Made by a program: the position numbers and the translations under genes. The notes under the pieces were generated by a model that had not been told where the DNA came from, ran no database searches, and was given only the letters and a program-made list of their open reading frames with translations. From Ephydatia muelleri (Eukaryota > Porifera > Demospongiae > Spongillida > Spongillidae), in the NCBI GenBank assembly GCA_013339895.1, contig JABACO010000015.1, forward strand, positions 2,985,741 through 3,049,740: a stretch of 64,000 nucleotides of DNA, written 5' to 3'. Below are positions 48,690 to 60,139 of this stretch, in pieces; position 1 is the first letter of the stretch, and the number at the start of each line of letters is the position of its first letter.

Positions 48690-48743
48690 AGTACACAGAT
48701 GTCAGCTATTTGTGCGATAGTACAAAGGAACGACTCAAAGAGT
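48690..48743 (+). CDS. Death-domain gene exon 1, copy C (3' part)
   Basis: Reads ESTQMSAICAIVQRNDSKS, followed by the donor GTAAGT at 48744. The equivalent exon at 54406-54535 reads STQMAAFCA-QRNIPNDSNS, so this copy has lost nine bases (the IPN codons) in frame. It ends in phase 1, matching the start of the exon at 49050. The 5' limit cannot be fixed. No minisatellite here, only a single GTACGGCATCGAGG unit. Confidence -1.
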
Positions 48744-49049
48744 TGTAAGTACGGCATCGAGGCATGTGCATAATTAACTCATGGGTGTGAGACAACCTAA
48801 AGTAGTCTGGTCAAATACCTTATAAGATGTCAAGGCTATACTGAGGCCTATATGCATGGTACGTCATCAAATGTTGAGTATTGAATTCAAGAAGTCGGCA
48901 GAATTGACTTTTCTAGTTTACCATGCATATTGCTTCAAATGGGTACAATCACGATAACCCAAACATTTTCTGCTGTAGTGGGCGATTAATGTCTTGTATT
49001 AACTCTTATGGCGGTATAAGTGAATTTGTCATATTAACCATTATTACAG

Positions 49050-49372
49050 ATATGAAACACGTGCTATGCCCAGAAGATGGAGATGACCTCTATACCTTCA
49101 TAAAGAGTGCTACACCACACTGGAAGGACATTGCGAGAGCACTGATGATGACCCACGTTCAGACCAAGGACATTATCTCCACCCCAGGGCTGACCCAGCA
49201 AAGTGACTACTTCCAGGAAATGCTGCACAGATGGCTCAAATGGGCCCCTCCAGTCCACCCTCTCCCCACCACTGAAGGCCTGGCTGATGCCCTGAGAGCT
49301 GTTGGAGCAGAGGGTGTGGCTTACAAGCTGGTGAAATGTTCTCAGTTCACATCAGACTCGAGACTGATCTAA
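49050..49372 (+). CDS. Death-domain exon, copy C (intact)
   Basis: Follows TTATTACAG. With exon 1 it gives ...KS-Y-MKHVLCPEDGDD. The frame encodes a full Death domain (HWKDIARALMMTHVQTKDII, SDYFQEMLHRWLKWAPPVHP, DALRAVGAEGVAYKLVK) and ends at TAA after DSRLI. No signal peptide or membrane segment. The product would be a small cytosolic protein of little more than a Death domain, of the adaptor or decoy kind seen in invertebrate apoptosis and immunity networks. Expression is untested. 49380-51880 otherwise shows no gene; there are TTTA repeats near 50525-50550 and a CT-rich patch near 49735-49820. Confidence -1.
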
Positions 49373-51880
49373 ACATTTTACAGGATTCACTGAAATATTG
49401 TAGCATATATTTTATTTATCAGTTACAATATTATATATGTGTCTCAATGATGCTTAATAAGCGCTGATCGATGTGTTTCAGTAAAGAGCCACATCGCATG
49501 TATAGCAGTTAAGAAATTCAGTAACCGGTATCATGCAACTGGTTCCAAGAGAACCAATTCATTTCGTCTCTATCAGTTGGGTACTATGAAATCATTTACA
49601 TAAGTATTTACAACCATAATTAGGCAATAGTACAAAGAAAGTCACGAGCAATTTGACCTATATCAGAACATTGTACCACGTTGAAAATGTGATCTAATAA
49701 GTCAGAGATAAAGTGCACCAGATTTCTCCTTCCCTTCTCTCACACACCCCTCGCTTTTGTTCCTCCCTCTCCTCTTCCTCCCTTCTTTTCCTCCCTCCTA
49801 CTCCTCTTTCTCTTCCTCCTCGAGGAGATAGGTGTGGTGTTATGTTTTGGCTATACACATCACTGCTACTGAATGCATGTCAATGATTTGGTTACAACTG
49901 GTTATATTTGGAAACAAAGGGGCTATTTGAAAAAGCATGGATATAAATATTATTACAAACCATTTCCTAGTAGAGTGGTCGATTGTAATAATAATATTTT
50001 TGCCCGTTGCTGAAAATTTACAACTCTTCCAAACTTTTGTTTCAAAAAGCACCTAATTTCTTACAAATAGCTCCAATTGTTGACACCAGTCTGATGTTTG
50101 GGACCCTTTCATGTGTCATGTGACCGCACCGTAATCTGACATAGGTCACAATACACTTCCGCCATGTTGGGGGCGCACCCTGAAATATCGGAGTGACGAA
50201 AAGGGTACAACATATTTGGACTTGTGTGCACTTTGTTCGTTGATGTGCAAATAGAAAGCCGCCTATGGAGTGCTACATCTAATTAAGACGAACTTTACAC
50301 TTTGTTACAATACACGCTGCTCGCAAAAGCTGTTTAGTTTCTAGTTTTTGCTCAGAAATATACAATTGATTACCAAATACCAGGTACTGCATGACCTATA
50401 TTAACGAAACAGGTTTACTTCGGAAAAGATACGTTAAACCGACAAAATGCGAGCGCCTTTCCTAACATAACGAATAAAAGCATATCTCAGTAGCGCAACA
50501 TTTTAAAAGCACCTACTGCAATTAGTTTTTATTTATTTATTTATTTATTTTTTATAGACAGTTACAGTGGGGATAGGATCCTACAGCCAAAAGTCCTACA
50601 TTTTGCAATTTAAATATGCTTCTTTATTTGCAAATGGCTGTTTATTTGTAGAATCCTATCAAACACCACTGTAACCATAGATTATATAGGATACGTAGTC
50701 TGTGCTGTAACTGTGCTGTACTTGGCAATGCTTATGTCAAGGGGGAGGTCACGCTCCTTTAGTCATAGAGCTGCAGTAGCACGTCCCACCTCATCGTCGT
50801 CAGTCAGTAATGTTGGTGGGCCTGCGCAATGGTCAAATGTCTCTGGCTTACGTCTGTAACGTCTAGGAGTCTAGGACTCGCCCGCTCTACAGTTGAAATC
50901 GTGATACCTGAGCATAAAATCATTTTCAGTACTTCAATGTTTGGCATTAGTTTTTGGAAAAATGGTGAATTATATCACAAATCTGATTGCATATTTATGT
51001 TGATAAACTATACGAAAACATATATCGAAAGTGTGAAGTTGTCACGTGACTTTGTAATTTGTCAACATTTTCGTTTGTGCAGCCTGTTCAATAAGCACGT
51101 TTTGGATTGTTTCTCCACCATTACGTGACGGATTGACCTGAGATCTTGCTATATATATACTATCTCAATGGCTCTATCGATCGTTCGAGTCGAAATTTCA
51201 ACGCGGTAAACCGCTACAGTTTTGTCTCCAAATACGTGTTGTTTAGAGGTTGTAAAAGTTAGATAATTTTACCAACAAGAATTCTTAATCGGCGTCACAT
51301 TTACCTGTTATAGATAGCTTAGAGGTGTATGCACTAGAAACAACCAAAACATCAGTATAGTAGCTTACCTTTTTGCTAAAACATTCATCCAAATCTTTCG
51401 GAAGATATACCGATTTCAATTTTATGTTATAAAGTAAAATCCACAAGACCCATTTTCGTATAGAACGTTCCATATGGTGTGTTGTATTATACACTTTTAT
51501 GCTACACCTCACTGATATGTACTGTTAGCTACACGCTCTACCTTGTAAGTGTTCAGGATGATGTGGGGAAACGGGCATCAATGACACTTTCCCAACTCAG
51601 TAAATTTATCGTGTGGCCAGAAGTAAGTGATTTAATTAACATGTATTTAAAGTGATTTCTCTTTCACTATGTAGATAATCACAGCTGTTACTTATGGATA
51701 GGTATACAATAACCTGGGATGAAGCTATTTGAATCAAACACTACCCTAGTAGTTTTTACATGTACAAATGTTTTGATTTACACAGTCATGTAATGTCATA
51801 AATTACAAGTATACTTACATATACATTTGAAAATACCTTTTTGGGGTTAATACCCTATTTTATATTAAATTCCTGGGGTG

Positions 51881-52079
51881 AAAAATAGGGCCTGGTGTCC
51901 ATTGGCAACGTCCTAGCGCGCATGCGCTAGCCATTACCAGGAAAACTGGTCTAGCATTTCCTAGTTCCAGACCGTTATCCGTAGATTTTCAAATTATTTT
52001 TTTAGGTATACGAGTATACCAAGTTTCTTGGTAATGGCTAGCGCGCTAGGACCTTGCCAATGGACACCAGGCCTATTTT
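51881..52079. mobile_element. Fold-back element, arms about 60 bp
   Basis: AATAGGGCCTGGTGTCCATT at 51885 mirrors the complement ending at 52079 (AATAGGCCTGGTGTCCATT), and the arms continue through GTCCTAGCGCGC to CCATTACCA. About 200 bp in all. It lies close to the 3' end of Death-domain copy D, as the fold-back at 6951-7357 lies next to copy A. Confidence -1.
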
Positions 52080-52288
52080 CCAACCTCGGAATTTTAATAC
52101 ACAACTAGGGCCTGTGGAAGAGGTTAACCTAGCGGCTGATGTGAATTGAGAACTTTTCACCAGCTTGTAAGCCACGCCCTCTGCCCCAACAGCTCTCAGG
52201 GCATCAGCCAGGTCTTCAGTGGTGGGGAGAGGGTGGACTGGAGGGGTCCATTTGAGCCATCTGTGCAGCATTTCCTGGAAGTAGTCAC

Positions 52289-53823
52289 GTGCACCAGTGT
52301 TGCCGCGGTTGGACCGTCAACTGGAAACCGGCAAATCGGCGATACGGTTGGCCTGACCGTATCCGTGACCGCCAGAAAAATTGCATGACGTAATACTGGT
52401 CGCGAATCACTAAACCGCCAGTTTTTTAGCAAAATAACCGGGAACCGTAAAAAATTTACACGGTTACCAAGTGATGTAATTTACATGTATGATGTATACA
52501 TTTGCAGTACTCGCGATCGGAGCCTGTCATGCAGGACCAGCATGGAGGTGTGAACAACTCAGCAAGAGCAGGCAAAAGCCTGCCCCTGCCAGTGAGGTGT
52601 TGCTACTGACTTGCTAGACAAGCACATGCATGCCTAGCATTCATTCATGTGATTACATGTATTGCCAGTTTGGTGAACACTATGTAAAAGCACATGCATT
52701 GATTTTTATTGCCGTTTGTGTGCAGGGATCTATTACAGAGCCCGTTAGCCATGCATACGTTGGCGCAAGCGCGTAAGTCCTCAAAATTACAGTCTTCCGC
52801 GGATGGAGCAATCTGCAGGATCCAGATCTGAATGACATATCAGTCAGTGGTGCGGGAGAGCCTCCTGCTGCTAAGAAAATGAAACAGTGCGGCCCTACTA
52901 GTGCGGAACTGAAACCTGACGTTAAGGGTACATTCCATCCTTCTGGTCCTAAATTTTTGAACGTGTGGCTGTGGAAGCACTATAAGCTCTCTCCTCGCGC
53001 TAACTGTGACAAATGGGCTTTGTGTGCTTTATGTCAAAAGGGAGGTGAAACCGTTTGGATTCCTCGCAGTGATGGGTCTACTACAAGGATGAAAAAACAT
53101 CTGATTGATGTTCATAACATGTATATGCAGGTTGGAGGCTTCATGCATGCATTCGTGGCTCATCCATGCATGCGTAACGACGGATGCGTTTTTTGTAAGA
53201 GCCCTCTAAGCAGACTGACTCCAAGGGCGTAGCATCGGCACAAGGGCGAGGAATTCTCAGTGGATTCGTTACAAAGCATTTTGCGCCCCGCTTGACCGAT
53301 GAGGAACACAAGCAAGCATGCATACGCATGCATACGCATTGATGGTCAAAGCTCATTCAGCAGCAATCCTTCCACCATCAATAAATGATATTCCGGAGTA
53401 TCGTCAGTACTTGCAGTACATTTCCCATGGGGGAACTCTCTTCCTCACAGAACTAAAACAACAGAGTTGGAGGATGCGGCAGTGGCAGAACTCGAGGCAA
53501 AGGTATATCTACAATGCACTCCATTCATGCATGCATGCATGCATGACTGAAGCGTGCACGTAGGATGATTTGCATGTCAATGATGTCATGCCCAGTTACC
53601 ATATAGAAAATGGTGGTTAATTTAAATTTTAATTCTCTATAATTATAATTACACTAATCATCTGGTTCGTCCGTATCTGGTTCGTCCGTACCGTCTAGAT
53701 TTTCCCGGTAACCGTCAACTTTGACCGGATGGATCGTAAACGGTCAGCTATCGTCCGCGAAAGTGACCGGAATGATCTGGTACGGTTCGCAGTGATCGTA
53801 ACCGGATCGATCGCGGCTGACTG
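52289..53823 (+). mobile_element. hAT element inserted in a Death-domain exon
   Basis: GTAGTCAC occurs at 52281-52288 and again at 53824-53831, the 8-bp direct repeat expected of hAT insertion; the uninterrupted paralogues have it once. The element's CAGTGTTGCCGCG (from 52295) resembles the complement of its right end (CAGTCAGCCGCG). Six extra bases lie between the left duplication and CAG. Both subterminal regions are crowded with ACCGT/ACGGT motifs, as expected for transposase binding sites. It encodes only an N-terminal BED zinc finger region, so it is a non-autonomous derivative. Confidence -1.
52879..53320 (+). pseudogene. N-terminal part of a hAT transposase (BED zinc finger)
   Basis: The frame reads NVWLWKHYKLSP, then ALCALCQKGGETVWIPR and MKKHLIDVHN. 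W..Y, C-x2-C and H-x4-H fit a BED-type zinc finger, the DNA-binding domain of many hAT transposases. A second segment in another frame (53204-53310) reads GRGILSGFVTKHFAPRLTDE, which could be the next exon. The catalytic DDE region and the C-terminal dimerisation region are absent. Confidence -1.
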
Positions 53824-54174
53824 GTAGTCACTTTGCTGGGTCAGTCCTGAGGTGGAGATAATGTCCTTGGTCTGAACGTGGGTCATCTTCAGTGCTCTTG
53901 CAATGTTCTTCCAGTGTGGTGTAGCACTCTTTATGAAGGTATAGAGGTCATCTCCATCTTCTGGGCATAGCACGTGTTTCATATCTGTAATAATGGTTAT
54001 GACAAACTCGTATATGCATGCAGCACAGCAACATAAACGCGATATGCACGATACACGGCACTCCACTGGAAAGGTCCTACATGTACTTGCCTCGAAATGT
54101 TATGGGTCTTTGACGTAGCCGCAACTAGACTACTTTAAGTTGTCTCCACCATGAGTTAATTACGTACATAGACC

Positions 54175-54399
54175 AGCACCCTCGATGACGTACTACCAGC
54201 ACCCTCGATGACGTACTACCAGCACTCTCGATGCCGTATTACCAGCACTCTCGATGCCGTACTACCAGCACCCTCGATGCCGTACTACCAGCACCCTCGA
54301 TGCCGTACTACCAGCACCCTCGATGACGTACTACCAGCACCCTCGAATCTATGGTACTACCAGCACCCTCGATGCCGACTACCAGCACCTCGATGACGT
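54175..54399. repeat. 23-bp minisatellite in the intron of Death-domain copy D
   Basis: About ten units of the same repeat as at 9368-11970 (CACCCTCGATGACGTACTACCAG and GCCG variants). The array starts next to the donor ACTTAC (complement, 54400-54405), as it does in copy A. Confidence -1.
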
Positions 54400-54884
54400 A
54401 CTTACAACTGTTTGAGTCGTTGGGAATATTCCTTTGTGCACAAAACGCTGCCATCTGTGTACTTGCCAAAGTTTCGATCTGGCTTCTGGCAATGTGATGT
54501 GACTGCTGAACTAGAAAAGTATAATTGCATTCCACAATACAGATCCATCACGTGTCTTGTGTGGCAATGACGTATGATAGAGTGGTCACATGACACATGC
54601 ATAAAAAGCAAACAATGCTAAAGCAGTAATCAGATTTGAGGAAATATGTTATTATTATCACTTATTCTTATTCAACAGCGATTGTGATGGTGCACTGGTA
54701 CACGTGTTTTCATTGTATTATATTAGGTCTCGTTACCTACGGGACCCCTCATTATAGCATGGCAAAGTGTACTAAATAATTGGACAACAACATTGGAGTC
54801 TTAATCGTATCACTGCGACAGTAAACTAAAGTACCTTGATCATTTGTGCAGATGTAAGTGTTCAATTAATCAGCAATCAAATCC

Positions 54885-55080
54885 ACACTGTTAAAAAAAC
54901 AGGCCCGAGGGATGTTAGGTTTGAGGGGTGTTACAGCCCAGAGTGTTATGGCAACACACAAGGGTGTTCAGCAGACATCTATGGGTGTTGGCAGGCTATG
55001 CTGGGGTGTTAGCAGCATACCCCACCAAGAGTGGGGTGTTAGGTGATTTTATAGTTGTGTTGTCATAACACTGTTTTACC
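54885..55080. repeat. GGGTGTTA-type repeats with ACACTGTT edges
   Basis: Seven or more GGTGTT motifs at 25-40 bp spacing between two ACACTGTT sequences. May be a MITE with internal repeats. No gene in 54620-55430. Confidence -1.
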
Positions 55081-55539
55081 CCACTGTAGCTTTATTTGTA
55101 ATTACTTTCTGACGGTTGAGGGCATGGTTTGCGAGATAATATGGGCAGCATATGATGGCAGCTGTGACTTCATATTTGAGGTGATATAGATACAGTTACT
55201 GGACTGTAAGTGACAAAGTTATATCGGTACATGCATAAGGGTGTATGAACCCAGCTATCATGGCGTATTCTCTGTGAGCTGACCATTGCGTGGGCAAAAA
55301 GAAACTAAAGTCACAGCAAGTGGTACAGCTTAGTTGGAAAGGCATAATCTGAATGATGAGTTGAGCAAGTGTTATGCCTAGGAAAGCTTTATCACGTGCT
55401 TCTCCACTTGCAACAGAAATATAATGTGAGTGCATAGGAACTTAAAGCATTACGCATGTTGTGATGAACATAGTGTTATTTTTTGCCATGTGGATACTAA
55501 AGTATGTTGGGCAGGTGTACATTGTATGTGTGCCTTTAG

Positions 55540-55760
55540 AGGACCAATCCTATGGGGTCATGATGGGTGTGCAACAGATCAATCTGGACCAATCCTATGG
55601 ATCATGTACAAAGGACCAATCCTATGAGGACAGGAGGCATGCATGTTACAATGAACCTGATGTATGTACAAAGGACCAATCCTATGGGACAGTGCATGTA
55701 GCTACATGTACCTATGCACGGTCTCAAGTGAAGGATCTATGTCAAGTATGAAGGACCAGT
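55540..55760. repeat. GGACCAATCCTATGG dispersed tandem repeat
   Basis: Copies at 55541, 55588, 55613, 55672 and a weaker one near 55752, with variable spacing. The two + frames through it are repeat-derived. Confidence -1.
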
Positions 55761-55934
55761 TATATGGGAACTCAACATGCACAAGGAGTAGTTTTCAAAA
55801 GGAATACTTGTACAGAGGATACGTGCAACAATACACAGAGAGTCGGTACATCAAATCAGTAGCCTGTACAAACATGCACAACAGCAGTTTAATAAATAAT
55901 AGAATGCATGTGGATGCCACAATGTTTGTGAGTG

Positions 55935-55941
55935 TGTGTCA

Positions 55942-55987
<46 letters not shown>

Positions 55988-55990
55988 ATA
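55935..55990. repeat. GT/CA palindromic microsatellite
   Basis: GTGAGTGTGTGTC followed by (CA)n. Self-complementary. Confidence -1.
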
Positions 55991-56489
55991 CACATACCGC
56001 GGCTTGATTGAAGCATGGTAGTATACATGTGCGTAACCTTGGGTATGCTCATTGTGCTGGTCATGTTTTAAAAGTATGCTACATGTAGTGTTGTGTGTGA
56101 GATATGGGAGCTAGTGTTGTCAAGTACTATGGTGTAAGAGAGGAGAGGCTGTTGAGAATAGAAGGGGGGGGGGGGACGCTATTTGCTATGCAGTCGCATA
56201 ATCCTCTAGTCATGTATAAAGCTTTCCAATTTGCCATAATCCTTGCTAAAATTCTCGTCTTATTCCTGTCACTCAGCTACGGTTGCAATGATTTCGGGTT
56301 GCTATTTCTTTACAGCTCACACATAGTGCCTGAACATGCACGAGCTCGTGCTGGCTCACACTTGTGCACACTCTTGCATCATTGCACACATGGACCTGTA
56401 CCCCCCCCCCCCACACACACACACACACTCAAGTACACAGTACATTTGCACATACCAGATGGCTAAACCTGTCTGGTAATGATAGTTGT

Positions 56490-56671
56490 GTGTGCATGTG
56501 TGTGTGTTGCATGTGTGTGTGTGTGTGAGTGTGTGTGTGTGTGTGTGTGCGTGTGTGTGTGCGTGTGTGTGTGAGTGTGTGTGTGAGTGTGTGTTGGTGT
56601 GTGCATGTGTGTGTGCATGTGTGTGTGTGAGTGTGTGTGTGCATGTGTGTGTGTGAGTGTGTGTGTGTGTG

Positions 56672-56705
<34 letters not shown>
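56490..56705. repeat. Interrupted (GT)n microsatellite
   Basis: GT with frequent GCAT and GAGT steps over 200 bp. A short C run and (CA)n lie at 56402-56430. No gene is recognised between 55990 and 57310 apart from these repeats. Confidence -1.
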
Positions 56706-56707
<2 letters not shown>

Positions 56708-57309
56708 GGAGAGGTTGCTGTCTCGATTTTAAGCTTGGCTAATGGGTGCATGGTGCTCTGTATATATATATACATTTGCAATGTACTAATATACATATAA
56801 AGATAATTTGGTTATGCTGTATACACCCAGCCCAGCTCCAAACACTTATAGGGTCATTGATTTTATGCTCTATGGTCTCAGCCTCCTCTGCTGCAGCCCC
56901 TTCAAACAGGCTTGCTGCTGTTAGGATTGAAGAGAATAAGGGAGAGGTCACCATGATGTCAAAGGCAGCATGTTTCCCTCTCTCCAGATTGAGGACAAGT
57001 ATGAGTATGACTTAGGTCAGGTGTAAGACCACTGCCCGACTCTACTCTCACACCAAGGTGGGCACAATGGCAGAACACAAACACGTTAAACAGATGATTG
57101 TGGCAAGTGATCAGGACACCTGCTTTACAGGACAAGGGGGAGGATATTAACTAACCACCTGTACTTTGTACTCAAGCTCACAATGATTTTTTTTTCACAC
57201 TGCCAATCAAACAGTAGACAGCCTGCATAATGACCACAGTGCTGTATGCACACATTTCATAATTGCATTAATCTTAAAACCCCAGTGTTTGGAAAGCAAC
57301 TGATGCTAT

Positions 57310-59000
57310 GTGTTACATGTAACCATGCAGCTCAGCAAAAGATCACAGCATGCAATCACTCTTAGAAAAGCCCTACAAGTATAAGATCTGCATATCTCTA
57401 CCACACACACATGCACATGGCTCTATGTATGGATACATGTAGCTGCATGCCTACAACTTTCCCCTCTCCTAATCGTATGCCCCAACGTATGTATGCCAGT
57501 GTGCCCCGATGTATGCCCTGCCAGGCTTGGCCTAATACATAATACCATGCCTTCCCATATCAGAACGCCGTTCTCCAAAAACCATTGTCAATATGTGGGT
57601 TACGTGTGTGTATGTATGTGCGTGTGCGTGTAACTGTATGCATGTGTATGTGCGTATCACAAGGGGCGGATTGAAAGCTTGCGTTTGTCTACATGTGAGT
57701 GTATGTATATGCGTGTGTAAGTGTATGCATGTGCATTTGTCACACGCACATACATGCACAAACGCAAGCGTATCAGTACACACACGCAAGCGTATCAGTA
57801 CACACACAGAGTGTAATACGTACTATAGTAACTGACCTTGTGTACATGACAAAACATTACTTGTAAACATCTTGCATAAATTATAAATTGAGCTGTATTG
57901 TTATTTGCATCAAATTATGCAATCAATGTTAACGTGATGCTTCTTAATATGTGGCCGGGGAACTAGCGAAGGTGTTACAAGAGTAACGCCATATATGGCA
58001 TTGGCCGCCATTTTTAATAGTAATCTGAGCACCAATGACCATTATTGTATAAATCCTCCAGGAACAGACAGGTTTAAGGTAACAAATATGTTTCCACCAC
58101 AGCAAAACAGACTGGTGTGTAGTGGACCAGAATCTGTTGCCTCAAGGGAAAAACCCATCACGAATCAAGATTTATAGCTGGTGGAATACTGTAATTAGGT
58201 CAGGAAAAATGCATTTTATGTTGTACTTGTCTACGGAAAGCACTATTTTGCCTCCAGGAACCAAAACTTATACTGACAAATTTCTAGTAACTGATGAGTG
58301 TATGAGTTAATGGTAGGGCTTTGATGGGGAGTACACTGCAACAGGTTTGCCTCATGTAACAAAGATTCAGAGGGTGTAGGTGTTGAACTGAAGTCTCTGG
58401 CTGATGGGATGTCAGGAGTAATTGTGAGCCTTGACATAATGGAAGGGAAAGAGCACCAATCTAAGAAGGATTATGAAGAATTCGGTGCAGGACCAGCTGT
58501 GACACTAAGGCTACACAAAGATACTTTGGTTCTGGTTGGATTGTCATTGCCGACAGTGCATTTGCTTCAGTGAAGACATTGGAAGCACTTAGAGCTAGAG
58601 GGCGTTACTTCATGGAGAGAGTCAAAACTGCCTCAAGCATTATCCTAAAAAGTTCTAAAACAATTGGTTAGCTGGAGACAAGAGAAAGCCACCTGAGGAT
58701 AGCCATCTAGTATTGGATCAGTGTGTGATGACCACAACATGTTTGCACTTGCCTGGGCAGACAAGAAGCCAAAGCATATTATTTCAATGGTGAAACAGCT
58801 TTGGCAGGGCAGGATAGTATTCGTAAGCAACACAGAAAAGCTAGAAATTAAGGAAGGATGCTATGTTACTATAACTTATGAGATTCATGTAAAAAAAACC
58901 AAACGATGTATGAATGTTTCTCTACTATTGAATCCATGCAATCATTTCAGGCAGGGATCATTACAATTTGAGCAAAAATGGCGTACACATTGCTGGTAGC
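57310..59000 (+). mobile_element. PiggyBac-like element with broken transposase
   Basis: The coding part runs from about 58122. LPPGTKTYTDKFLVTDECMS is followed by in-frame TAA (58308) and TAG (58314). In changing frames come GEYTATGLPHVTKIQR, LKSLADGMSGVIVSLDIMEG, GAGPAVTLRLHKD, GWIVIADSAFASVKTLEALR and GRYFMERVKTAS. From 58721 follow CDDHNMFALAWADKKPKHII and NHFRQGSLQFEQKWRTH. 'DECMS...', 'ADSAFASVKT...RG.YF...VKTA' and 'NH.RQGSL..E..W.T' are marks of the DDE_Tnp_1_7 (piggyBac) transposase, with the ADS aspartate as a catalytic residue. At least three breaks. The 5' non-coding kilobase is duplicated in inverse orientation at 47356-48410. Confidence -1.
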
Positions 59001-59306
59001 ACAGAGTATTTAGTTCAATATTGGGGATGGTGATAACAGATGCCTTTCAAGCGTACAGATATGAATTGAGGCAGAAGACCAAATAGATGATTTTTTTTTC
59101 CACATTTCTTGATCATCTTGCCCACCAGCTCATATTTGATACTTTTAAAGGCAATAAACTATAAATAGACGTGCCCATGACCTAATATTAACGTATTCAA
59201 CGTATTCACTTTTATGCGTCAGCGCTCGCTGGTAAATTCCAAGTGTCATGAATACGTTTAACTTAATCGATACAAGGTAGACAATATAGCGATTGGTTTA
59301 CTGTAC

Positions 59307-59596
59307 CTCTACTATTCCGTCTTTAATAAACATCCACACCGGGTATGATCGAGAGAGGGTTGGATCGTTACGAATGAAAACATCGTAATTTTCTTCATCT
59401 CCAACAGTTGTATATCCTTTTATTCTCATTTGCCTGAGCTCCACTTCAAGGACAGCAAAACTTGGAATCAAATATGGAAAGGCCTCACCAATAGAAATCA
59501 CGCATACACAATCATCTTCGCTCGATTCATCCAGCGCACGATTGTAACCAAATCGGGATGCTTTGAAGCATAATACACTCCTAGCGCCATCAACAC
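59307..59596 (-). other. Candidate internal exon of an unknown gene
   Basis: Bounded by AATAG (acceptor, minus sense) and GAG|GTACAG (donor). The 290-bp frame is open: VDGARSVLCFKASRFGYNRA, CVCVISIGEAFPYLIP, LRQMRIKGYTTVGDEENYDV and YPVWMFIKDGIVE. The composition is that of a folded globular protein, unlike the repeat-derived frames around it. No family recognised and no adjoining exon found. Confidence -1.
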
Positions 59597-59917
59597 CTAT
59601 TCGTGCTCATAAGGCTTCGAAGAAAAACAGAAATACATGTACAGCAGGTAATAATGATAATTTTAACATATATAATATTACATACACAAACATTAGGGCA
59701 TACAAACAAAACATTAGGCATTTCTGCCTGCTGCATGAGCAGGCCAGATCGATGGCAGAGTCTAGTTTGCCTCGATGGTATGATGATCTTGCATGATGAT
59801 GCAGAACGTGCAAGACACATGATTGCAGAACTTGGCAGGCTTCGAATAATGCAATCGCAATTATTCTAAAAATAGAGCTTGTTCTTGAGTGCCGACTATA
59901 AAGAGCACAGAATCGCG

Positions 59918-59977
59918 TTGTCCGTTGCAACTTGCAACCGAGAACACAAAGGAATATCCCCAACGACTCAAAGAGTT
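59918..59977 (+). CDS. Death-domain gene exon 1, copy E (3' part)
   Basis: Reads LQPRTQRNIPNDSKS followed by the donor GTAAGT (59978). It matches exon 1 at 54406-54430 in sequence and phase. The 5' limit is uncertain. The intron to 62569 contains the hAT element at 60093-62363. Confidence -1.
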
Positions 59978-60139
59978 GTAAGTACGGCATCAAGGCATGT
60001 GCATAATTAACTCATGGGTGTGAGACAACCTAAAGTAGTCTGGTCAAATACCTTATAAGATGTCAAGGCTATACTGAGGCCTATTTACGTATCAGCTAGG
60101 GTGGGGGAACCGGGGGCTTTAATTTGCTGGATGTTCCAC

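Larger units (their letters stand above)
52134..54535 (-). pseudogene. Death-domain gene, copy D, split by a hAT element
   Basis: Exon 1 (54535-54406) reads MECNYTFLVQQSHHIARSQI, then ETLASTQMAAFCAQRNIPND and SNS, and ends at a GTAAGT donor. The intron holds about ten 23-bp units and ends in TTATTACAG. The Death-domain exon starts at 54003 (MKHVLCPEDGDD, HWKNIARALKMTHVQTKDI) and breaks off at QQSDY (53824). It resumes at 52288 (FQEMLHRWLKW) and runs to YKLVKSSQFTS near 52140. The two halves are separated by 1.5 kb of transposon but otherwise join exactly. Without the insert the Death domain would be intact. Confidence -1.
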
